NCBI GenBank assembly: GCA_913058405.1 | Contig: CAJXRC010000001.1 | Coordinates: 1 to 64,000, forward strand | Direction of reading: 5' to 3' | DNA: 64,000 nt | Origin: an uncultured Colwellia sp. | GTDB taxonomy: Bacteria; Pseudomonadota; Gammaproteobacteria; Enterobacterales; Alteromonadaceae | Part shown: one piece after another, positions 30,983-41,049 of the stretch | Position numbering within the stretch: the stretch's first letter is position 1 | How the letters are laid out: each line of letters opens with the position of its first letter | Notes under the pieces: model-generated | What the model was told of the DNA's origin: nothing | The model's database searches: none | What the model saw: the letters and a program-made list of their open reading frames with translations, nothing else | Translations under genes and position numbers: made by a program

Positions 30983-31757
30983 ATTTATTCAGATGAGAGA
31001 AGCGCCCATAACGTTGGTGTAAAATCCCCACTCGTTCTACATACACTTGGGTTTCTTTATAAGGAGGAATGCCGCCATATCTTTTAACAGCCCCTTCTCC
31101 TGCATTGTATGCTGCAGAAGCTAATTTATTATCACCCTTATATTTTTTCAGTAAGCGTGCTAAATGTTTAACGCCTCCCTTAATATTCTGCTGAGCACTT
31201 AACGAATTCCGTACACCAAGCTCATTCGCTGTGGCAGGCATTAACTGCATCAAACCTTGTGCGCCTTGCTTAGACACGGCTTGCGGATTGAAATGAGATT
31301 CAGCATGAATAACGGCTCGAACAAAGGCAGGATCAATATCATATTTCAATGCGGCAGTATTTATGTCATTTCTATATAGCTGTAAATACAGCTTTGCTTT
31401 GCGCCAATCAATTAAGGAGTCAACTTCACAAGCATAACAATCAAATCGATAACGGCTAAAATTGACATCAAGTGGTTCAATATCAGAGAATGACGTTACA
31501 CCTGATGAGGACTTATAGGTGTAAATATTTGCTGACTTTTTGTCAAAAGCATAACTAAAGGTCACAGCTGTAGCTAAAATAAAAAGTAGACTAAAGCGTA
31601 AATATTTAAATTTCTTATTTAAAAGCACCTTTATCAATGCTCCCAATTCAATATACTTAACATCGACTAAAATCCTTTCATAATTGTATATTCCATTTTG
31701 GAATAAAAAATCGCTATCTATTCCTTTTGATCTGAATGAAATTTGTCTATTCTTCAT
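30981..31757 (-). CDS. lytic transglycosylase (SLT domain)
   Basis: AVIHAESHFNPQAVSKQGAQGLMQLMPATA, AAYNAGEGAVKRYGGIPPYKET; the annotated start may be too far upstream. Confidence 0.9.
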   Translation of the reverse strand: MKNRQISFRSKGIDSDFLFQNGIYNYERILVDVKYIELGALIKVLLNKKFKYLRFSLLFILATAVTFSYAFDKKSANIYTYKSSSGVTSFSDIEPLDVNFSRYRFDCYACEVDSLIDWRKAKLYLQLYRNDINTAALKYDIDPAFVRAVIHAESHFNPQAVSKQGAQGLMQLMPATANELGVRNSLSAQQNIKGGVKHLARLLKKYKGDNKLASAAYNAGEGAVKRYGGIPPYKETQVYVERVGILHQRYGRFSHLNK

Positions 31758-31785
31758 TCATCAATTGTCATGGGTGAAAATAGTT

Positions 31786-33624
31786 ATGTTGCCAGAGCAG
31801 CGCTTATTAAATCAAAATACATCAAATTCAGCAAACAATAGTAGTGCCTTAGATGCAAATCAATTAGCTTCACTACAACAAACCGTTGCTGATTATTCAT
31901 CACTTCAACTTGCTTGGGCAAGTGGTTATTTAGCCGCGAAAAGCGAACAAGGTCATAATGTCCAGATCGCACCGTCTGCACCAGCGGTTGCTGCAAAGAC
32001 CTTAACTATTTTATATGCCTCACAAACAGGCAACGCTAAAGGTGTCGCTAGCAAGCTTGAGAAAAGTGCAAAAGCTGCAGGTATCAATGTTGTACTTAAA
32101 AACATTGCTGACTATAAAGCCAAAGCCTTAAAGAATGAAAGCCACCTGTTAATAGTCGCTAGTACAAATGGCGAAGGCGAAGCACCAGATGATGCTATTG
32201 AATTTCATGAATATTTATTAGGTAAAAAAGCACCTAAATTACCTAATCTTAGCTATAGCGTTTTAGCTTTAGGTGATAGTAGCTATGAATTTTTCTGTCA
32301 AACGGGTAAAGATTTTGACGAGCGTTTAAAAGCATTAGGCGCGAAACAAGTTACTGCTCGCGTTGATTGTGACGTAGATTACGACAGTGATTGTGAAAGC
32401 TGGACAGCAAGTATTGTTGAAAGCTTAAAAGATGAGCTTACACAATCTACTGCAGGTTTAGCGCCCGTTATTGATTTACCAACTGCAGGCGCTGAAAGTC
32501 AGTATTCAAAACAAAATCCATTTGAAGCTGAATTCTCTTTAAGTCAAAAGATTACTGGTCGAGATTCTGCTAAAGATGTTCGTCATATTGAAATTGACTT
32601 AGGTGAATCCGGTTTAACTTACCAAGTAGGTGATGCATTAGGCGTTTGGTTTGAAAACGACGCTGATTTAGTTGCAGACTTGATTGCTACGCTAAGTCTT
32701 ACTGGCGAAGAAAAAATTAAGTTAAAAGTTAATGGCGCAAATCAGGTTTTCACACTAACTGATGCCCTAACTACAGAGTTAGAAATTACACAAACAGCGC
32801 CAGCATTTGTTGAATTTTGGGCAAAAATTTCTGGTGATAAAGCGCTTACTAAAATTGCTGCTGATAAAAACACCGCTAGAGAGTACGCTGGTGAGCACCA
32901 AATCATCGATGTAGTGAAAGCAGCAAAAACTGAAATTGATCCTCAATTCTTTGTTGAATCACTTCGTAAAATAACTCCGCGTTTGTATTCAATAGCATCA
33001 GCACAAGCTGAAGTTGAAGAAGAAGTTCACTTAACCGTTGGTTTAGTAAGTTTCGATGCAAATGGCGAACCACGCACTGGTGGCGCTTCAAGCTTCTTAG
33101 CAAACCGCTTAGAAGAAGGTCAGAAAGTACGTGTTTTTGTTGAACACAATGATAATTTCCGTTTACCTCAATCAGATGATACTCCAGTCATTATGATTGG
33201 ACCAGGTACTGGTGTAGCGCCATTTAGAGCTTTCATGCAAGAACGTGAAGCACGCGATGCCAATGGCGATAACTGGATGTTTTTTGGTGATCAAACTTTC
33301 ACTCAAGACTTCTTATATCAAGTTGAATGGCAGAATTATTTAAAATCTGGTTTGTTAACACGTATGGACGTAGCCTTTTCTCGCGACCAAGCTGAAAAAG
33401 TTTATGTGCAAGACCGATTAAAAGAACAAGCAAGTGATGTTTTTGCTTGGTTAGAACGTGGCGCACACCTATATATTTGTGGTGATGCTAACCGTATGGC
33501 CAAAGATGTTCACCAAACCTTGGTAGAAATTATCCAAGAGCACGGTAAATTAAGTGCAGAACAAGCAGAAGACTATTTAAAATCACTTAGATCTAATAAG
33601 CGTTACCAGAAGGATGTTTACTAA
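31786..33624 (+). CDS. cysJ: assimilatory sulfite reductase flavoprotein subunit
   Basis: flavodoxin [17 protein letters not shown] domain [17 protein letters not shown], terminal KRYQKDVY; upstream of cysI. Confidence 0.96.
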   Translation: MLPEQRLLNQNTSNSANNSSALDANQLASLQQTVADYSSLQLAWASGYLAAKSEQGHNVQIAPSAPAVAAKTLTILYASQTGNAKGVASKLEKSAKAAGINVVLKNIADYKAKALKNESHLLIVASTNGEGEAPDDAIEFHEYLLGKKAPKLPNLSYSVLALGDSSYEFFCQTGKDFDERLKALGAKQVTARVDCDVDYDSDCESWTASIVESLKDELTQSTAGLAPVIDLPTAGAESQYSKQNPFEAEFSLSQKITGRDSAKDVRHIEIDLGESGLTYQVGDALGVWFENDADLVADLIATLSLTGEEKIKLKVNGANQVFTLTDALTTELEITQTAPAFVEFWAKISGDKALTKIAADKNTAREYAGEHQIIDVVKAAKTEIDPQFFVESLRKITPRLYSIASAQAEVEEEVHLTVGLVSFDANGEPRTGGASSFLANRLEEGQKVRVFVEHNDNFRLPQSDDTPVIMIGPGTGVAPFRAFMQEREARDANGDNWMFFGDQTFTQDFLYQVEWQNYLKSGLLTRMDVAFSRDQAEKVYVQDRLKEQASDVFAWLERGAHLYICGDANRMAKDVHQTLVEIIQEHGKLSAEQAEDYLKSLRSNKRYQKDVY

Positions 33625-35363
33625 TGAGCAACGATTTCACAAAAGTTGAAAACCCGGTATTAATTGTTGAAGGTAAACAGGCCGACAATGAACGCTTAAA
33701 AGCTGAAAGCGATTATCTTCGAGGTACGATTAAAGAAGATCTGCAAGACAGAATGACAGGTGGCTTCACCAGCGATAACTTCCAGTTGATTCGTACTCAC
33801 GGTATGTATCAACAAGATGACCGCGATATTCGTGCAGAACGTCAAAAACAAAAACTTGAACCATTACATAACGTGATGCTTAGAGCGCGTTTACCTGGTG
33901 GTATTATCAATCCAACACAATGGTTGGCTATTGATAAATTTGCTGATGACTATACCTCTTACGGTAGTATTCGCTTAACTACACGTCAAACGTTTCAGTT
34001 TCATGGTGTTTTAAAGCCAAATATTAAATTAATGCACCAAACGCTACACAGTGTTGGTTTAGATTCAATTGCTACTGCGGGTGATGTTAACCGTAACGTA
34101 CTATGTACTTCTAACCCGGTTGAATCAGCATTGCATCAAGAAGCTTACGAATGGGCAACCAAAATCAGTGAGCATTTATTACCAAAAACACGTGCTTATG
34201 CCGAGATTTGGTTAGATGAAGAGAAAGTTGAAACAACAGAAGACGATGTAATAGAGCCTGTTTTAGGTAGTAATTATTTACCACGTAAATTTAAAACAAC
34301 GGTAGTCATTCCGCCAAATAACGACATTGATGTACATGCCAATGACTTAAACTTTGTTGCTATTAGCGAAGGTGGCGAGTTAATTGGTTTTAACGTACTT
34401 GTTGGTGGCGGCTTAGCCATGACTCATGGCGATAAAGCGACTTATCCTCGTTGTGCTGACGACTTTGGTTTTATTGCAAAAGAGCATACTTTAGCGATTG
34501 CTGCTGCTGTTGTTACTACTCAACGTGATTGGGGAAACCGTGTTAATCGTAAAAATGCTAAAACTAAATATACGTTAGATAGAGTTGGTGTTGATACGTT
34601 TAAAGCTGAAGTTGAACGTAGAGCAGGTATAGAGTTCTCTGAATCACGTTCATATGAATTTACTCACCGTGGCGATAACTTTGGCTGGGTTGAAGGTATT
34701 GATGGTAAAAATCACTTAACTTTGTTCATAGAAAATGGTCGTATTCTTAATTTTAATGGTAAATCATTAAAAACAGGTATGCTTGAAATAGCCAAAATAC
34801 ATAAAGGTGATTTCCGTTTAACTGCCAACCAAAACTTAATTGTTGCTGGTGTTTCTGCAGAAGATAAAACGATTATTGAACAACTTGCCCGTGAGCACGG
34901 TTTAATTAGCGACGGTGTTTCAAATCAACGTAAGAGTTCAATGGCTTGTGTTGCTTTTCCTACTTGTCCATTAGCCATGGCGGAAGCTGAGCGTTACTTA
35001 CCAAGTTTAGTTGACGATGTTGAAGCTATTCTTGAAAAGAATGGCCTAAAGGATGACAGCATTATCTTACGTGTTACAGGCTGTCCGAATGGTTGTGGCC
35101 GTGCAATGCTTGCTGAAATTGGTTTAGTCGGTAAAGGTCCAGGTAAATACAATATGTATCTAGGCAGTGACTTAGCCGGTAGTCGTGTGCCAAAGCTATA
35201 CAAAGAAAATGTTGATGAAGCTGGCGTGTTGAGCGAAATTGATGCGTTGAGTGCTCGTTGGTCAGCAGAACGTAATGACGGCGAAGCCTTTGGTGATTTC
35301 GTTATTCGTGCAGGTATTGTTGAACAAGTTATTGTGAGCTTTAGGGATTTTCACCATGCTTAA
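33624..35363 (+). CDS. cysI: assimilatory sulfite reductase hemoprotein subunit
   Basis: [13 protein letters not shown], siroheme/4Fe4S ligands [16 protein letters not shown] and TGCPNGCGR. Confidence 0.97.
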   Translation: MSNDFTKVENPVLIVEGKQADNERLKAESDYLRGTIKEDLQDRMTGGFTSDNFQLIRTHGMYQQDDRDIRAERQKQKLEPLHNVMLRARLPGGIINPTQWLAIDKFADDYTSYGSIRLTTRQTFQFHGVLKPNIKLMHQTLHSVGLDSIATAGDVNRNVLCTSNPVESALHQEAYEWATKISEHLLPKTRAYAEIWLDEEKVETTEDDVIEPVLGSNYLPRKFKTTVVIPPNNDIDVHANDLNFVAISEGGELIGFNVLVGGGLAMTHGDKATYPRCADDFGFIAKEHTLAIAAAVVTTQRDWGNRVNRKNAKTKYTLDRVGVDTFKAEVERRAGIEFSESRSYEFTHRGDNFGWVEGIDGKNHLTLFIENGRILNFNGKSLKTGMLEIAKIHKGDFRLTANQNLIVAGVSAEDKTIIEQLAREHGLISDGVSNQRKSSMACVAFPTCPLAMAEAERYLPSLVDDVEAILEKNGLKDDSIILRVTGCPNGCGRAMLAEIGLVGKGPGKYNMYLGSDLAGSRVPKLYKENVDEAGVLSEIDALSARWSAERNDGEAFGDFVIRAGIVEQVIVSFRDFHHA

Positions 35364-36117
35364 TACCACCATAGGTACTGCAGATAAAGGGCTTACCAGC
35401 CCTTTTGAAGTAGCCTTTCCTCATCCTGCTATAGGAGAGTGGAATCAGTCTTTGGAAAAACAAACGGCAATTGCTCGTGCAGAGTGGGCAATGGAAAATT
35501 TGCCAGGCCAGTTTGTTTTATCTTCAAGCTTTGGTATTCAATCGGCGGTAATGTTGCATTTACTTACCCAAGTAGATAGTAATATTCCGGTATTGATAAC
35601 GGATACAGGACATTTATTTCCTGAAACTTATCAATTTATTGAGCAGTTAACTGATCGTTTGAACTTGAATTTGCAGGTCTATCAAGCCAAAGAAAGCGCA
35701 GCATGGCAGCAAGCCAAATATGGTGAAGAATGGGCGCAAAGTGATGATGCACTTAAAGCCTATAACCGCCGTAATAAAGTTGAACCATTAGAGCGTGGTT
35801 TATCTGAGCTAAACGCAAATACTTGGTTTTCTGGTGTTCGTCGCCAACAATCGGCTCACCGAGAAGGTTTATCTGTAGTAGGTACGCTGCGTGGTCGTTA
35901 TAAAGTACATCCGATTATTGATTGGAGTAATAAAGACGTACATGAGTACTTAACTAAGCACAACTTACCGTACCATCCATTATGGGATGAAGGTTACGTA
36001 TCGGTTGGTGATGTACACAGTACCAAACCATTAACCTTAGGTATGACTGAAGAAGAGACTCGTTTTGGCGGTGGTAACCGTGAATGTGGACTTCATACCG
36101 ACGGTGATGGTATTTAG
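35356..36117 (+). CDS. cysH: phosphoadenylyl-sulfate (PAPS) reductase
   Basis: [50 protein letters not shown]. Confidence 0.96.
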   Translation: MLNTTIGTADKGLTSPFEVAFPHPAIGEWNQSLEKQTAIARAEWAMENLPGQFVLSSSFGIQSAVMLHLLTQVDSNIPVLITDTGHLFPETYQFIEQLTDRLNLNLQVYQAKESAAWQQAKYGEEWAQSDDALKAYNRRNKVEPLERGLSELNANTWFSGVRRQQSAHREGLSVVGTLRGRYKVHPIIDWSNKDVHEYLTKHNLPYHPLWDEGYVSVGDVHSTKPLTLGMTEEETRFGGGNRECGLHTDGDGI

Positions 36118-36153
36118 TTTTTGCTCACATATAGTGAATAATTAGATCATCTT

Positions 36154-36190
36154 AAAAAGCTAAAAGAGAAAACTCTTTTAGCTTTTTTTA
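36154..36190 (+). terminator. intrinsic terminator of cysJIH
   Basis: AAAAAGCTAAAAGAGaaaaCTCTTTTAGCTTTTTTT. Confidence 0.88.
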
Positions 36191-36280
36191 TGCCTATTAA
36201 TCGATGTATTCATTCAAAATAGGCACGAACAACAGCTAGTTTTATCTTTCTGGTGATTAATTGATAGGTTTGGAGCTTTC

Positions 36281-36365
36281 TTTTTCGTTTTACGTCGCGG
36301 TGGCGACCACACCCAAGGGGCGACGTACCGCCGCGCCTCCCCTTGGAACCCCTGCGACGCCCACT
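36281..36365 (+). repeat. GC-rich repeat unit A
   Basis: GTCGCGGTGGCGACcaCACCCA...GCCTCC...TTGGAAcCCCT; inverted relative at 36741-36821. Confidence 0.6.
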
Positions 36366-36498
36366 CAGTGAAAACATAAATCATCAATTTTGAGTTTACA
36401 GTCAATACCTGCCGATATTCGTCCATGAAAGCGGCAGTCTTCACCATCCATGGCTCAGCTTGACTGACACTTTTCAAAATTGAGATTTATTCACTGAG
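36365..36498. repeat. long imperfect inverted repeat
   Basis: TCAGTGAAaacATAAATCatCAATTTTGA ... TCAAAATTGaGATTTATTCACTGA. Confidence 0.55.
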
Positions 36499-36740
36499 AT
36501 GGGATTTGGAGTATTTGGAATCTAAAGGTTATATAAACAAGCTAAATCACTCTTAGCTTATTAGTAAGCAGCCACAATATACACAAGCACCAAGTCTGCT
36601 TGAACAAACGCTGAAATGAGTGAAAGTGTTCACGTATATTCATCAGGGATGATGAACAAAGCGATGTCGGCACATGGATGTGCCATCAACACTGTTGCGT
36701 CGATAACACTTGAGTGAATTGAAGAATACGTTTGTTAGCA

Positions 36741-36821
36741 GCTCAGAGGGATTCCAAAGGGAAAAAAAGAGTGGAGGCAGTCTCACTCTTTCTTCTGGGT
36801 GCCGTCGCCACCGCGACAAAT
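36741..36821 (-). repeat. diverged inverted copy of repeat unit A
   Basis: reverse complement reads GTCGCGGTGGCGACggCACCCA...GCCTCC...TTGGAAtCCCT. Confidence 0.6.
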
Positions 36822-37019
36822 CATTTTAATCTACTCTGGTCTACTTATTTAACGATCACTTTTGCCACATTCGAGACATTAGCTTTTAGAGACAATCAAT
36901 ACTTCGGATTAGGTTTTGTATCGATAATGCCCAAATAAGGGCATTATAATAGATGGCCAAAATGTGATCAAAGTGGAACACAGCCAACTCTTACGTGTCC
37001 TTGTTGATTAGCTTGATAC

Positions 37020-37490
37020 TTAACATTTAGCCATTTTACCCTGTGTTGTTTTTTCAACATTTTCAAAAATGGTCTCTGTATTAAACATTACTTTTGAATG
37101 GACTTGAACAGTTGGATAATTATTAATTTCTTTTCCCTGTTTCAGGGAAAAAAGAAGAAAGTGGTGATAACCACTATCATGAAAATACCCCCCCCTAATC
37201 CATTGTTTAACTACAAAGTCAACTCCATCTTCCTTTTGATGCTTATTAATGGAATAGATCGCACCACCAAGAGCTGTTCCATTCATTTTTACCTTACTAG
37301 TCTGTGATCGGTAACATTGATGTATATATTTATAAACATTACTTTCTAACTCGGTAAAACTAGAATTCGAACTATAGACAGGGCTTACTGTAGAGTCAGA
37401 CTTTAAGTCTTCTAGGGTATTGACACTGATACAAGCAGACAAAGGTAGTACCAATAAAAATAAAACAAATAATTTCACAAAAACATCCAA
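37020..37490 (-). CDS. orphan lipoprotein, hypothetical
   Basis: lipobox LPLSAC; no family recognised; contains a G8 homopolymer on the coding strand. Confidence 0.6.
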   Translation of the reverse strand: MDVFVKLFVLFLLVLPLSACISVNTLEDLKSDSTVSPVYSSNSSFTELESNVYKYIHQCYRSQTSKVKMNGTALGGAIYSINKHQKEDGVDFVVKQWIRGGYFHDSGYHHFLLFSLKQGKEINNYPTVQVHSKVMFNTETIFENVEKTTQGKMAKC

Positions 37491-37574
37491 AATTTATGGT
37501 TAAGTATAGACACGTAAATATCAGGCTTAAAATTGTTGGCTACGATAAGCAACGAAGGATCAAAAGCCAACGGT

Positions 37575-38045
37575 TTATTCACAAAAGCTACTATTTTCAT
37601 CCCAAACGTCCTTCTTAGGTATCCTTTTTTTAAAACTAGCAACTTCTAGAAATGTATCATCGGAAGACTTTTCCTTTAGTTTTAGTGCGCACCCTCCTTG
37701 TTCAGGGCGTACTTCCACATAATATGTTTTGTCAGTTATTGGGAGGAAAGTACCAAAAATTCGACAATATTGTTTTTCATTAGCTTTGTATCCAAACGCA
37801 AAAGAAAACATAGAATCTCCTTTTACTTTTATATAGCTTCTCGAACCAGAAGCTATAGCCTCGCTAAGCTCCCTACCTTTACAAGTTGAGTGCTCCTTAA
37901 ATATAGAAACACTTCCAGACCCTGTACCGCTATTTACGAATTCTATTGTCGACAATGGACCTACTTTAGGTTCACTATAACTCTGATAATTAAGCGCACA
38001 TGAGCTTAAAAATAACAATGAAAAATATAGACTTGAATATTTCAT
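37575..38045 (-). CDS. orphan lipoprotein, hypothetical
   Basis: start at MKYSSLYFSLLFLSSCALN with lipobox; preceded by ggaggga RBS. Confidence 0.65.
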   Translation of the reverse strand: MKYSSLYFSLLFLSSCALNYQSYSEPKVGPLSTIEFVNSGTGSGSVSIFKEHSTCKGRELSEAIASGSRSYIKVKGDSMFSFAFGYKANEKQYCRIFGTFLPITDKTYYVEVRPEQGGCALKLKEKSSDDTFLEVASFKKRIPKKDVWDENSSFCE

Positions 38046-38187
38046 CCTCCCTCCTTGATTGAAAACATAACGTTTATTATGGAGACTTCTCAGTAAAGCC
38101 CATCCCATAAAGATCATTTAATTCGCATTAATATCCCATAATTTCAAAGCATTATAAACCAAAACCTTATAGTTTTTGTCAAACCTA

Positions 38188-38217
38188 GGATATTACTGAG
38201 ACTTCTCAGTAATATCC
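38188..38217. repeat. perfect 14-bp-arm palindrome
   Basis: GGATATTACTGAGA-ct-TCTCAGTAATATCC; half-site copies at 38082-38096 and 38285-38296. Confidence 0.8.
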
Positions 38218-38437
38218 TTTTCTAAAAATGTTAATTCTTATATTTTCACGGGTTTAAAGTACTTAGTTAACTGGTTGAGGTGTGTTACTGAGAAGTATCA
38301 ATAACATGATAGAAATAATGCATTAGAAAATGTAAGGCTAAAAGTTTTAGACTAACGTCAGTAATGCGCACCAAGTTGTCTTAACAAACACTAGAGTATC
38401 CACAATCAGGCCGTATCTTAGTTTTGTGTTAGAGCTC

Positions 38438-39415
38438 TTAAGCTCGTTCTATTGAAAAACTCTGTACTTCACTTATGTCCTTGATACCCAGCGCTAGCAT
38501 TATCAGTCTATCAACACCTAATGCTACACCTGAACATTGTGGCAAACCATGATTTAAGGCCGCAATAAAGTTTTTATCTATGGGTTTAACAGATAATCCT
38601 TGAACTACTCTTTTAGCATTATCCTGTTCAAAACGTATCACTTGTTCATTAGCATTAGTTAATTCATTAAAACCATTCACTAACTCAATCCCTTTGAAGT
38701 AACATTCAAATCGTTGTGCCACCCGAGGATCATCAGTTGATCTTTTTGCCAATGATGCTTGTGCTATTGGAAAATCATAAATAAACTGAGGTTCATTAAC
38801 TCCAATAGTTGGCTCAATAATTTCAGTGAATATAAACTGAAGAAGCAAATCTGCATCATTCATTTTAATCAGCCAATCAGCAGCCTTATTATATTTATTT
38901 AATACCTCAACAAGTTCATCGAAAGTGGCCACTAAGGGGTCAACAGAAATAGTTTCAATAAATATATCTTGATAGCTAGTAAATAACACCTTATCACCAC
39001 CTATAACGACTTGTAGTAACTCAGCCACCTCAGACATCAATTCAAACTGGTCGAAGCCAATACGGTACCATTCAAGCATTGTGAACTCAGGGTTGTGATG
39101 ACTTCCTGATTCTTCATGACGAAATGCTTTCGCTATTTGATAAATACAACCATAGCCGGAGGCAAGTAATCGCTTCATATGAAATTCTGGTGAGGTTTGT
39201 AAAAACAATTCTGTTGAGTGACCCGCTGGACTGTCTGCTAAAAAATCATATTTACAAGAAAGTGCGTCCAAATAAACATCTGTCACTGTACCTTGAGATA
39301 AAGCAGGTGTTTCAACTTCACATACATTACGCTCAGCAAAAAACTGTCTAATTTGTTGTAGTATCTCTGCCCTTCTTTGGGCGTTTTTCCAAGTTAGTGC
39401 ACTTTGCCAAGTCAT
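38438..39415 (-). CDS. epmA: EF-P beta-lysylation protein / elongation factor P--(R)-beta-lysine ligase
   Basis: class II LysRS-like: VETPALSQGTVTDVYLDA, LFLQTSPEFHMKRLLASGYGCIYQIAKAFR, GVALGVDRLIMLALG; start at MTWQSALTWKNAQRR. Confidence 0.92.
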   Translation of the reverse strand: MTWQSALTWKNAQRRAEILQQIRQFFAERNVCEVETPALSQGTVTDVYLDALSCKYDFLADSPAGHSTELFLQTSPEFHMKRLLASGYGCIYQIAKAFRHEESGSHHNPEFTMLEWYRIGFDQFELMSEVAELLQVVIGGDKVLFTSYQDIFIETISVDPLVATFDELVEVLNKYNKAADWLIKMNDADLLLQFIFTEIIEPTIGVNEPQFIYDFPIAQASLAKRSTDDPRVAQRFECYFKGIELVNGFNELTNANEQVIRFEQDNAKRVVQGLSVKPIDKNFIAALNHGLPQCSGVALGVDRLIMLALGIKDISEVQSFSIERA

Positions 39416-39594
39416 GTGAGTTCCTGTTGATGCTTTAATTGGTAAGTGAAAGGTCGAAAAACCAGGCCATGGATTTCCGATAAGAAACCTCGGAAATGAC
39501 GACTGATATTTTATAGGCTCTGGCGAGGTAATCAATCAATTTACTTAATATATCACTCAATAGATGACTTAGAGCTGCATCGAATTTCAGGCAC

Positions 39595-39621
39595 AAAAAA
39601 GGCCGCGTTAGCGACCTTCTT
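39595..39621 (-). terminator. intrinsic terminator downstream of tuf
   Basis: minus strand GGTCGC-taac-GCGGCC followed by TTTTTT. Confidence 0.65.
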
Positions 39622-39664
39622 TATTCGATATTATTTCTAATATGGATTGATAAATTAATTCAAT

Positions 39665-39748
39665 GCTAGGTGAACTGTTAGCAAAGCGGAAGCACGGAGT
39701 TGACGTGAGTCAATGAGTACTTCCAATGCCGCTAACAGGAGTTCTAGC
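39665..39748. repeat. REP-like extended hairpin 3' of tuf
   Basis: GCTAGgtGAACTGTTAGC ... GGAAG ... TGACgtgaGTCA ... CTTCC ... GCTAACAGgaGTTCTAGC. Confidence 0.7.
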
Positions 39749-39764
39749 GAAAATTAGTTATCAA

Positions 39765-40949
39765 CTAGTCCATAATCTTAGAAACAACACCAGCACCAAC
39801 AGTACGACCACCTTCACGGATTGCGAAGCGTAAACCTTCGTCCATCGCTACTGGGTTGATTAGCTCAACAACAAACTTAAGGTTGTCACCAGGCATTACC
39901 ATTTCAACACCTTCAGGAAGCTCTACAGCACCTGTGATATCTGTTGTACGGAAGTAAAACTGTGGACGGTATCCTTTAAAGAATGGAGTATGACGACCAC
40001 CTTCATCTTTAGAAAGTACGTATACTTCTGATTCGAATTTAGTGTGAGGTAAGATTGAACCAGGTGCACATAGTACTTGACCACGTTCAACATCTTCACG
40101 CTTAAGACCACGTAGAAGAACACCACAGTTCTCGCCAGCACGACCTTCGTCAAGAAGCTTACGGAACATTTCAACACCAGTACAAGTTGATTTTTGTGTA
40201 TCACGGATACCAACAACTTCTACTTCTTCACCAACTTTGATGATACCACGTTCAACACGACCAGTTACAACTGTACCACGGCCTGAAATTGAGAATACAT
40301 CTTCGATAGGCATGATGAATGCACCGTCGATTGCACGCTCTGGCTCTGGAATGTAAGTATCTAATGCATCTGCAAGTTCGATTACTTTCGCTTCCCATTT
40401 CTCTTCGCCTTGAAGAGCACCTAAAGCTGAACCTTGGATTACTGGTAAGTCATCACCTGGGAAATCATATTCAGAAAGAAGTTCACGAACTTCCATTTCT
40501 ACTAATTCTAGTAATTCTTCATCATCAACAACATCACATTTGTTCATGAAAACGATGATGAAAGGAACACCAACTTGACGTGAAAGCAAGATGTGCTCAC
40601 GTGTTTGTGGCATAGGACCATCTGTAGCAGCAACTACTAAGATAGCGCCATCCATTTGTGCAGCACCAGTGATCATGTTTTTGATATAATCAGCATGGCC
40701 AGGACAATCTACGTGTGCGTAGTGACGTGACTCAGTATCGTATTCGATGTGAGAAGTATTGATTGTAATACCACGTTCACGTTCTTCAGGAGCGTTATCG
40801 ATTTGTGCGAAATCTTTAACTTCACCACCGTGAACTTTAGTCAATACAGCAGAGATTGCAGCTGTTAAAGTTGTTTTACCGTGATCTACGTGACCGATAG
40901 TACCAACGTTAACATGTGGTTTTAGACGTTCAAATTTTTCTTTAGCCAT
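39765..40949 (-). CDS. tuf: elongation factor Tu
   Basis: [31 protein letters not shown], full length. Confidence 0.99.
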   Translation of the reverse strand: MAKEKFERLKPHVNVGTIGHVDHGKTTLTAAISAVLTKVHGGEVKDFAQIDNAPEERERGITINTSHIEYDTESRHYAHVDCPGHADYIKNMITGAAQMDGAILVVAATDGPMPQTREHILLSRQVGVPFIIVFMNKCDVVDDEELLELVEMEVRELLSEYDFPGDDLPVIQGSALGALQGEEKWEAKVIELADALDTYIPEPERAIDGAFIMPIEDVFSISGRGTVVTGRVERGIIKVGEEVEVVGIRDTQKSTCTGVEMFRKLLDEGRAGENCGVLLRGLKREDVERGQVLCAPGSILPHTKFESEVYVLSKDEGGRHTPFFKGYRPQFYFRTTDITGAVELPEGVEMVMPGDNLKFVVELINPVAMDEGLRFAIREGGRTVGAGVVSKIMD

Positions 40950-41049
40950 TTTTCAATTACCTTTAAGTTTAGTAAACTATATAAATTAAAAGGCGCAGTC
41001 AAAATGACCTTGCCAGATGTAAATATTAAATATTCGAGTAATGGATTCT

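Noticed and set aside
36214-36477. 87-aa minus-strand ORF with RRYVAPWVWSPPRRKTKKK
   Set aside because: It lies within the GC-rich inverted-repeat element; better explained as chance translation of repeat DNA.
36732-36938. 68-aa plus-strand ORF
   Set aside because: Overlaps the inverted copy of the same repeat unit; no coding support.
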